Of a stretch of DNA of 47,518 nt, positions 42,381-47,518 are shown piece after piece (the stretch's first letter is position 1; every line of letters starts with the position of its first letter). The DNA lies in assembly GCF_018614575.1 (NCBI RefSeq), contig NZ_JAGGOJ010000044.1, forward strand, positions 1-47,518. Direction: 5' to 3'. The notes under the pieces were generated by a model. That model did no database searches, was not told the origin of the DNA, and saw only the letters and a list, made by a program, of their open reading frames with translations. This stretch comes from Streptomyces sp. ISL-10 (GTDB lineage Bacteria; Actinomycetota; Actinomycetes; Streptomycetales; Streptomycetaceae). The position numbers and the translations under genes were made by a program.

Positions 42381-42929
42381 TCAGCCGGCGCGGTACTCCG
42401 CGCCCCACGCCTCGATGCTGTCCGTGGCCCGGTCGAACGCCTCGAGCCGGGACAGGAAGTCTCCGTCGTGGTCGGTGAGGAGCGGCAGTTGCTCACCACC
42501 CTGCAGTACGAGGAGCAGCGCCTGGCCCTGCACCGTCCGGGGCATCACGAGCCAGCGCACCGGCTGCTGCACGGTCCGCAGTGAGGTCGTGCGGTGCCAC
42601 GGGACCGTGGTGGTCGAGAAGAACGCCACTCGGCGCACGCCGTGGCGGCTCACCCAGGTGCCCATGCGCAGCAGCCGCATCGCGGAGACGATCACGACGG
42701 CGCCGAGGCCCATGCACCCAGCGGCCCCGGACAGCGCGCCCGCGAACGCGGTGATCATCCCGGCGATGAGCACGAACGAGGCGAACAGCAGCAGCAGTGC
42801 CGCGGCACCGACCCGCCACGGACCCGGACGGTAGGGACGCCGCCAGCGGTCGTGGTCGTCGAAGGGCAGCGCGACGTCGTCCGCTTGCGTGTCAAAAGCA
42901 CGGTCGGCCGTCAGGAAGGGCAGGGGCAC
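42381..42929 (-). CDS. Membrane protein of unknown function, 182 aa
   Basis: A cytoplasmic N-terminus of about 38 residues, two closely spaced helices (VGAAALLLLFASFVLIAGMI; FAGALSGAAGCMGLGAVVIV), then a beta-rich soluble domain (WVSRHGVRRVAFFSTTTVPW and VRWLVMPRTVQGQALLLVLQ) that resembles the PH-like domains of small bacterial membrane proteins. GTG start at 42929. It converges with the gene at 41871, ending 57 bp away. Confidence 0.8.
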   Translation of the reverse strand: MPLPFLTADRAFDTQADDVALPFDDHDRWRRPYRPGPWRVGAAALLLLFASFVLIAGMITAFAGALSGAAGCMGLGAVVIVSAMRLLRMGTWVSRHGVRRVAFFSTTTVPWHRTTSLRTVQQPVRWLVMPRTVQGQALLLVLQGGEQLPLLTDHDGDFLSRLEAFDRATDSIEAWGAEYRAG

Positions 42930-43054
42930 GACTGATCCTCACTCACCAGCACACTCGATTGGGCTGTGCCCGGTGAGGCTACCGAGGCGCCCGGGGGACG
43001 ACCACCCCCGGGGGGCCATGGGGGTGGCCGCCACGCCGGCCGGGCACCGGGAGG

Positions 43055-43321
43055 TCAGCGCCCCTGCGATGCCTCGGACTTCTGGGAGTGGCTGGGAGCC
43101 TGGCCCGACTCCAGGGCGGGCATCCCGAGCAGCAGGGAACCGACCAGACCGCCGGCGATGGTCAGCCCGATCATCACCCGCCCCAGCAGCTGCGACCTGC
43201 TCGGCCGCTCCCGGGGCGGGGGAGTGACGTTACTGCGGAAGGCGTCAGCCTCCGCGACGAACGAGAACGGAACGGCCTCTCGCCTGGAGGCACCGCCCAG
43301 CGGTAGCTGGGGGAGGGACAT
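43055..43321 (-). CDS. Small single-pass membrane protein, 88 aa
   Basis: From the ATG at 43321 (GAGGAGAG seven bases upstream) it begins MSLPQLPLGG, has a Pro/Arg-rich stretch (VTPPPRERPSRSQLLG), one helix (VMIGLTIAGGLVGSLLLGMP) and a hydrophilic tail. Function unknown. It diverges from thyX, with a three-copy iteron set 36-77 bp upstream of its start. An ATG at 43357 is in frame but lies inside the iterons and lacks a ribosome site. Confidence 0.75.
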   Translation of the reverse strand: MSLPQLPLGGASRREAVPFSFVAEADAFRSNVTPPPRERPSRSQLLGRVMIGLTIAGGLVGSLLLGMPALESGQAPSHSQKSEASQGR

Positions 43322-43356
43322 CTTGGGACTCTCCTCGACACTCGTGATGTGCTGCA

Positions 43357-43398
43357 CTGTTCGTGCAGTCGCTGCTCACACAGCTGCTGTTCATACAG
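43357..43398. repeat. Three 15-bp iterons between a small membrane gene and thyX
   Basis: CTGTTCGTGCAG (43357-43368), CTGCTCACACAG (43372-43383) and CTGTTCATACAG (43387-43398) lie exactly 15 bp apart. Each has dyad character (CTG...CAG, best in the third: CTGT-TCAT-ACAG). Position, 36 bp upstream of one start and about 140 bp upstream of thyX, suits an operator for either gene. I know of no regulator with this site. Confidence 0.65.
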
Positions 43399-43492
43399 AC
43401 GTGCAACGCGGTCATTCGGTGCCGGATTTCCACGAATTGACCAAAGAAGGCCCCCCACCGCCACCGTTTCCGCCGCTGTCGCAGGTGCGCCG

Positions 43493-43498
43493 TAGAGT
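43493..43498 (+). promoter_or_regulatory. Candidate thyX -10 element
   Basis: TAGAGT 38 bp before the thyX GTG, a near-perfect -10, predicting a start near 43505. No good -35 lies 16-19 bp upstream, so it may need an activator or extended contacts. Confidence 0.4.
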
Positions 43499-43536
43499 GG
43501 GCGCCGCCCGAGCGATGCAACTGGAAGGACCCGCCG

Positions 43537-44277
43537 GTGAGCGACACCCCCGCAGAGAACGTCAAGCCCAGCTTCCGCAGCGATGTCACGGTCGAGCTGG
43601 TGAAGCACACCGCCGGTGACTCCGATGTGCTGTGGGCCGCCCGGGTCTCCACCGCGGGAGAGCAGTCCCTCGACGAGCTCTCGAAGGACCCCGAGCGCTC
43701 CAAGGGCCTGATCAACTACCTGATGAGGGACCGCCACGGCAGCCCCTTCGAGCACAACTCGATGACCTTCTTCATCAGCGCACCGATCTTCGTCTTCCGC
43801 GAGTTCATGCGCCACCGCGTCGGCTGGTCGTACAACGAGGAGTCGGGCCGCTATCGCCGCCTGGAGCCCGTCTTCTACATCCCGGACGAGGAGCGCAAGC
43901 TCGTCCAGGAGGGCCGCCCCGGGAAGTACGTCTTCGTCGAGGGCACCCGGGCGCAGCAGGAGCTCACCGGCCGGGTCATGGAGGACGCGTACCTCCACGC
44001 GTACGAGGCGTACCACGAGATGCTCGAAGCCGGTGTCGCACGCGAGGTGGCCCGCGCCGTCCTCCCGGTCGGCCTCTACTCCTCGATGTACGCCACCTGC
44101 AACGCCCGCTCGCTGATGCACTTCCTCGGACTGCGCACCCAGCACGAGGACGCGACGGTCCCGTCCTTCCCGCAGCGTGAGATCGAAATGGTCGGCGAGA
44201 AGATGGAGCAGCACTGGGCCAAGCTGATGCCGCTCACGTACGCGGCCTTCAATGCCAATGGGCGCGTCGCCCCCTGA
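43537..44277 (+). CDS. thyX: Flavin-dependent thymidylate synthase
   Basis: Makes dTMP from dUMP with methylene-tetrahydrofolate, FAD and NADPH; 246 residues, acting as a tetramer. The ThyX signature appears as RHRVGWSYNEESGRY (about residues 89-103), with eight residues between RHR and the serine where the textbook motif RHRx7S has seven. Further marks: FEHNSMTFFISAPIFVFREF and ARAVLPVGLYSSMYATCNAR-type region with LMHFLGLR. GTG start with GGAAGGACC upstream. Terminates before dapA. Confidence 0.96.
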   Translation: MSDTPAENVKPSFRSDVTVELVKHTAGDSDVLWAARVSTAGEQSLDELSKDPERSKGLINYLMRDRHGSPFEHNSMTFFISAPIFVFREFMRHRVGWSYNEESGRYRRLEPVFYIPDEERKLVQEGRPGKYVFVEGTRAQQELTGRVMEDAYLHAYEAYHEMLEAGVAREVARAVLPVGLYSSMYATCNARSLMHFLGLRTQHEDATVPSFPQREIEMVGEKMEQHWAKLMPLTYAAFNANGRVAP

Positions 44278-44327
44278 TTCGCAGCCGCGGGGCACAGATG
44301 TGCGGTCAGCCTGGCGAAGTGTCCGTA

Positions 44328-44357
44328 TTGCGGCGTTTCGTGAAGTTCATCTAGGCT
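44328..44357 (+). promoter_or_regulatory. Promoter-like pair just before the 44368 hairpin
   Basis: TTGCGG (44328-44333) and TAGGCT (44352-44357) with an 18-bp spacer resemble a principal-sigma promoter. Transcription would start near 44364, four bases before a strong hairpin. Confidence 0.45.
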
Positions 44358-44367
44358 GATCAAACGG

Positions 44368-44407
44368 ACCCGGCACTGCTTGAACCCCCGAGCAGGCAGT
44401 GCCGGGT
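44368..44407 (+). terminator. Hairpin between thyX and dapA
   Basis: ACCCGGCACTGC (44368-44379) pairs perfectly over 12 bp with GCAGTGCCGGGT (44396-44407), 16-base loop. It can serve as the thyX terminator, 90 bp past its stop; TTCC follows, so the U-tract is weak. Confidence 0.7.
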
Positions 44408-44466
44408 TCCACATGCCACGTCGTACGTCACGTCCCCCGGAGGGACCCAGGGTCCTGAGCAGCGAG

Positions 44467-44472
44467 TAGCGT
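44467..44472 (+). promoter_or_regulatory. Candidate dapA -10 element (leaderless transcript)
   Basis: TAGCGT ends seven bases before the dapA ATG, so transcription would begin at or next to the A of the start codon. No ribosome-binding sequence precedes that ATG, which supports a leaderless mRNA. The -35 is unclear. Confidence 0.45.
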
Positions 44473-44479
44473 GTTACCC

Positions 44480-45379
44480 ATGGCTCCGATCTCCACTCCG
44501 CAGACTCCCTTCGGGCGAGTCCTCACCGCCATGGTCACGCCCCTCACGGCGGACGGCGCACTCGACATCGCAGGCGCCCAGCGACTGGCCGCCCACCTGG
44601 TGGACGCAGGCAACGACGGCCTGGTCGTCAACGGCACCACCGGCGAGTCGCCCACCACCAGCGACGCGGAGAAAGACCAGCTCGTACGGGCCGTCCTGGA
44701 GGCGGTCGGAGACCGTGCCCACGTCGTCGCCGGCATCGGCACCAACGACACCCACCACAGCATCGAGCTCGCCCGCGCCGCCGAACGTGCCGGCGCACAC
44801 GGCCTGCTCGCGGTCACGCCGTACTACAACAAGCCCCCTCAGGAGGGCCTGTTCCGTCACTTCTCGGCGATCGCCGACGCGACGGAGCTGCCCGTCATGC
44901 TCTACGACATCCCCGGCCGCAGCGGCGTCCCGATCGACACGGAGACGATCGTCCGCCTCGCCGCGCACCCCCGGATCGTCGCCAACAAGGACGCAAAGGG
45001 TGACCTCGGCCGCGCCAGCTGGGCCATCGCCCGCAGCGGCCTCGCCTGGTACTCCGGCGACGACATGCTCAACCTGCCGCTGCTGTCCGTCGGCGCGGTC
45101 GGGTTCGTCTCCGTGGTCGGCCACGTCGTCACCCCGGAACTGCGCGCCCTCCTCGACGCCCACCGCGGCGGCGACGTCCAGAAGGCGACCGAGATCCACC
45201 AGAAGCTGCTCCCGGTCTTCACCGGTATGTTCCGGACCCAGGGCGTGATCACCACCAAGGCGGCACTGGCCCTCCAGGGACTGCCCGCCGGGCCGCTGCG
45301 CCTGCCGCTGGTGGAGCTCTCCCCCGAGGAAACCGCACAGCTCAAGATCGACCTGGCGGCCGGCGGGGTACAGCTCTGA
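44480..45379 (+). CDS. dapA: 4-hydroxy-tetrahydrodipicolinate synthase
   Basis: Condenses pyruvate with aspartate semialdehyde at the head of the diaminopimelate/lysine branch; 299 residues, TIM barrel. Motifs: GNDGLVVNGTTGESPTTSDAEK, the YYNKPPQEGLFRHF loop with the catalytic tyrosine, YDIPGRSGVPI, and the Schiff-base lysine in IVANKDAKGDLG (about residue 172). ATG at 44480 gives MAPISTPQTPFG; an in-frame GTG three codons earlier is less likely. Confidence 0.97.
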   Translation: MAPISTPQTPFGRVLTAMVTPLTADGALDIAGAQRLAAHLVDAGNDGLVVNGTTGESPTTSDAEKDQLVRAVLEAVGDRAHVVAGIGTNDTHHSIELARAAERAGAHGLLAVTPYYNKPPQEGLFRHFSAIADATELPVMLYDIPGRSGVPIDTETIVRLAAHPRIVANKDAKGDLGRASWAIARSGLAWYSGDDMLNLPLLSVGAVGFVSVVGHVVTPELRALLDAHRGGDVQKATEIHQKLLPVFTGMFRTQGVITTKAALALQGLPAGPLRLPLVELSPEETAQLKIDLAAGGVQL

Positions 45380-45561
45380 ACACAGACTTCACAACTGAAT
45401 AGCAGAACCGGCCGACGTGATCGAAGAGGTCGCACACCCGCGGAATCGGTGAGCCGCGACCCCGATCGGACCGGCCGGAACCACACACACCAGCAAGTGG
45501 CATGAATGTCATGTACGCCACGTGCCTAGCGGCGCGTGGCGTGCATGGTGAGGAGAGTCTT
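45380..45561 (+). promoter_or_regulatory. Spacer and leader before the RNase J gene
   Basis: 182 bp without a gene. The RNase J frame is open from an ATG at 45502, but only the last 20 bp carry a ribosome site (GTGAGGAGAG). I see no strong terminator after dapA, so readthrough is possible. Confidence 0.4.
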
Positions 45562-47247
45562 TTGAGTCATCCGCATCCTGAACTCGGCGCGCCCCCGAAG
45601 CTGCCCAAGGGCGGACTGCGCGTCACGCCCCTCGGCGGTCTCGGCGAGATCGGCCGCAACATGACGGTCTTCGAGTACGACGGCCGGCTGCTCATCGTCG
45701 ACTGCGGGGTCCTCTTCCCCGAGGAGGAGCAGCCCGGGATCGACCTGATCCTTCCGGACTTCACCACCATCCGGGACCGTCTCGACGATGTCGACGGCAT
45801 CGTGCTCACGCACGGCCACGAGGACCACATCGGCGGTGTCCCGTATCTGCTCCGCCTGAAGCCGGACATCCCGCTGATCGGCTCCAAGCTGACCCTCGCG
45901 CTCATCGAGGCCAAGCTGCAGGAGCACCGCATCCGTCCGTACACGCTGGAGGTCGCCGAGGGCAACCGAGAGCGCATCGGCCCCTTCGACTGCGAATTCA
46001 TCGCCGTCAACCACTCCATCCCCGACGCCCTGGCCGTCGCCATCCGCACCCCCGCAGGCATGGCGGTGCACACCGGCGACTTCAAGATGGACCAGCTCCC
46101 GCTCGACCGGCGTCTCACCGACCTGCACGCCTTCGCGCGCCTCAGCGAGGAGGGCATCGACCTCCTCCTGTCGGACTCGACGAACGCCGAGGTCCCCGGC
46201 TTCGTCCCGCCGGAGCGCGACATCTCGAACGTGCTGCGCACTGTCTTCGCGAACGCCCAGAAGCGGATCATCGTCGCCAGCTTCGCGAGCCACGTCCACC
46301 GGATCCAGCAGATCCTCGATGCCGCGCACGAGTACGGCCGCCGGGTCGCCTTCGTCGGCCGCTCGATGGTCCGCAACATGGGCATCGCCCGCGACCTGGG
46401 CTACCTCCGGGTTCCCGCGGGACTCGTCGTGGACGTCAAGACCCTCGACGACCTGCCCGACCACGAGGTGGTCCTCGTCTGTACGGGATCGCAGGGCGAG
46501 CCGATGGCCGCACTGTCCCGGATGGCCAACCGCGACCATCAGATCCGCATCGTCCAGGGCGACACGGTGATCCTGGCCTCGTCGCTCATCCCGGGCAACG
46601 AGAACGCGGTCTACCGCGTGATCAACGGACTGACGCGCTGGGGCGCGAACGTGGTCCACAAGGGCAACGCCAAGGTCCACGTCTCGGGCCACGCCTCGGC
46701 CGGCGAGCTGCTGTACTTCTACAACATCTGCAAGCCGAAGAACCTGATGCCCGTCCACGGCGAATGGCGCCACCTGCGTGCCAACGCCGAGCTGGGCGCC
46801 CTGACCGGTGTCCCGAAGGACCACATCGTCATCGCCGAGGACGGTGTGGTCGTCGACCTGGTCGACGGCAAGGCCAAGATCGTCGGCAAGGTCCAGGCCG
46901 GTTACGTCTACGTGGACGGTCTCTCGGTCGGCGACGTCACGGAGCCGGCCCTGAAGGACCGCCGCATCCTCGGTGAAGAGGGCATCATCTCCGTCTTCCT
47001 CGTCGTCGACAGCACGACAGGCAAGGTCCTCGGCGGGCCCAACATCCATGCCAGGGGTTCCGGTATCGAGGACTCGACGTTCGCGGCCGTCATGCCGAAG
47101 ATCGAGGACGCGATCGCCAAGGCTGCTGCCGACGGTGTCGCCGAGCCGCACCAACTGCAGCAGCTCGTGCGGCGCACGGTGGGCAAGTGGGTCTCCGACA
47201 CCTACCGCCGACGGCCGATGATCCTGCCCGTCGTCGTCGAGGTCTGA
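45562..47247 (+). CDS. rnj: Ribonuclease J
   Basis: Metallo-beta-lactamase/beta-CASP ribonuclease with 5'-3' exo- and endonuclease activity; 561 residues, cytoplasmic. Zinc motif THGHEDHIGGVPYLL (about 82-96), VAVNHSIPDA-type site (IAVNHSIPDALAVAIRT), VHTGDFKMDQ, the beta-CASP part (FASHVHRIQQILDAA, CTGSQGEPMAALSRMA) and HVSGHASAGEL then MPVHGEWRHLRANAEL. Start: TTG at 45562, with GAGGAG six bases upstream, giving (M)SHPHPELGAPPKLPKGGLR, the opening I recall for Streptomyces RNase J. With pnp it makes this a cluster of RNA decay genes. Confidence 0.96.
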   Translation: MSHPHPELGAPPKLPKGGLRVTPLGGLGEIGRNMTVFEYDGRLLIVDCGVLFPEEEQPGIDLILPDFTTIRDRLDDVDGIVLTHGHEDHIGGVPYLLRLKPDIPLIGSKLTLALIEAKLQEHRIRPYTLEVAEGNRERIGPFDCEFIAVNHSIPDALAVAIRTPAGMAVHTGDFKMDQLPLDRRLTDLHAFARLSEEGIDLLLSDSTNAEVPGFVPPERDISNVLRTVFANAQKRIIVASFASHVHRIQQILDAAHEYGRRVAFVGRSMVRNMGIARDLGYLRVPAGLVVDVKTLDDLPDHEVVLVCTGSQGEPMAALSRMANRDHQIRIVQGDTVILASSLIPGNENAVYRVINGLTRWGANVVHKGNAKVHVSGHASAGELLYFYNICKPKNLMPVHGEWRHLRANAELGALTGVPKDHIVIAEDGVVVDLVDGKAKIVGKVQAGYVYVDGLSVGDVTEPALKDRRILGEEGIISVFLVVDSTTGKVLGGPNIHARGSGIEDSTFAAVMPKIEDAIAKAAADGVAEPHQLQQLVRRTVGKWVSDTYRRRPMILPVVVEV

Positions 47248-47269
47248 CGCCCCGACACATCGTCACACC

Positions 47270-47308
47270 GGAGCGGGGCCCCCGATTTGCATCGGGGCGC
47301 CCCGCTCC
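47270..47308 (+). terminator. Strong terminator after RNase J
   Basis: GGAGCGGGGC-CCCCGAT (47270-47286) pairs with ATCGGGG-CGCCCCGCTCC (47291-47308) around a TTGC loop, 17 pairs with one small bulge. It lies 22 bp after the stop codon and separates the gene from the rRNA-type leader. Confidence 0.85.
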
Positions 47309-47394
47309 AGTACGTTTACGTCTCCGCCTGAACGGGAACCCCGCACAGTCATGTGCGCGAACCGGTGCCCGAACGGGTCGGGAATTCCGACTCA

Positions 47395-47518
47395 GAACCT
47401 CTGATAAAGTCGGAGCCGCTGGAAAGGGAAGCGCGAAAGCGAAGAACTGGAAAGCACCGAGGAAATCGGATCGGAAAGATCTGATAGAGTCGGAAAAGCA
47501 AGACCGAAGGGAAGCGCC
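47395..47518 (+). promoter_or_regulatory. Leader/promoter region of an rRNA operon (16S gene beyond window)
   Basis: TCTGATAAAGTCGGA (47400-47414) and TCTGATAGAGTCGGA (47480-47494) lie exactly 80 bp apart, each with a -10-like TAAAGT/TAGAGT core, within A- and G-rich sequence (GGAAAGGGAAGCGCGAAAGC). This is the sequence style I recall for Streptomyces rrn leaders with tandem promoters. No 16S sequence is reached before the edge. Confidence 0.7.

Noticed and set aside
1..47518. tRNA genes
   Set aside because: No cloverleaf with a GTTCGA-type T-arm and matching acceptor stem was found by eye; a covariance-model scan would settle it.

Overview
The window is chromosomal DNA of a Streptomyces or very close relative. 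The signs are very high GC with GC-rich third codon positions, many GTG and TTG starts, short stop/start overlaps (ATGA, TGATG, GTGA), and a gene order that I recall from Streptomyces chromosomes: a type VII (ESX) secretion locus with bldB, then rpsO-pnp-M16 peptidase-dapB-thyX-dapA-RNase J. No search was run, so the taxonomic call and family names rest on recognition of motifs and gene order.

Layout. (1) 1-5890, minus strand: an oligopeptide/dipeptide-type ABC importer, read as binding protein, two permeases and two ATPases; the last ATPase runs off the left edge. (2) 6091-19469: the first half of the ESX locus. It holds an EspI-like proline-rich MinD/ParA ATPase, bldB, an unknown gene, eccE, then divergently eccB, a first mycosin, a probable secreted pair (155 aa and 565 aa, the latter with WxG and YxxxE), a second mycosin, and two WXG100 proteins (esxB, esxA). 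(3) 19600-20699: a low-content stretch with a GntR regulator remnant and one doubtful small ORF. (4) 20700-25956, minus: a pseudokinase translationally coupled to a Ser/Thr kinase with a PQQ-type beta-propeller, then a second such kinase. (5) 26110-31029, minus: ESX accessory genes in visible decay (frameshifts, in-frame amber codons, a paralogous pair of wrecks) with two intact genes among them. (6) 31030-36725: eccC (three FtsK/SpoIIIE ATPase domains) diverging from eccD. (7) 36890-47247, mostly plus: core genes for RNA metabolism (rpsO, pnp, RNase J), lysine/diaminopimelate synthesis (dapB, dapA) and thymidylate synthesis (thyX), with an M16 peptidase and small membrane proteins. (8) The right edge carries what looks like the leader and promoter region of an rRNA operon whose 16S gene lies beyond the window.

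How it fits together. EccB, EccC, EccD and EccE are the core of an ESX membrane complex; mycosins process or stabilise it; EsxA/EsxB are the small helical substrates. The 155/565 aa pair sits between the two mycosins and looks like the main secreted cargo. bldB and the EspI-like ATPase tie the locus to development and to substrate handling. The kinases beside the accessory genes are candidates for an envelope sensing branch, which is inference from position only.

The most unusual items are: the secreted pair flanked by two mycosins; a twin-arginine motif placed inside both PQQ kinases, just before their single membrane segment; the triply defective pseudokinase; a duplicated gene tail on the far side of bldB; ESX accessory genes dying in parallel; and a three-copy 15-bp iteron set in front of thyX and a small membrane protein gene.
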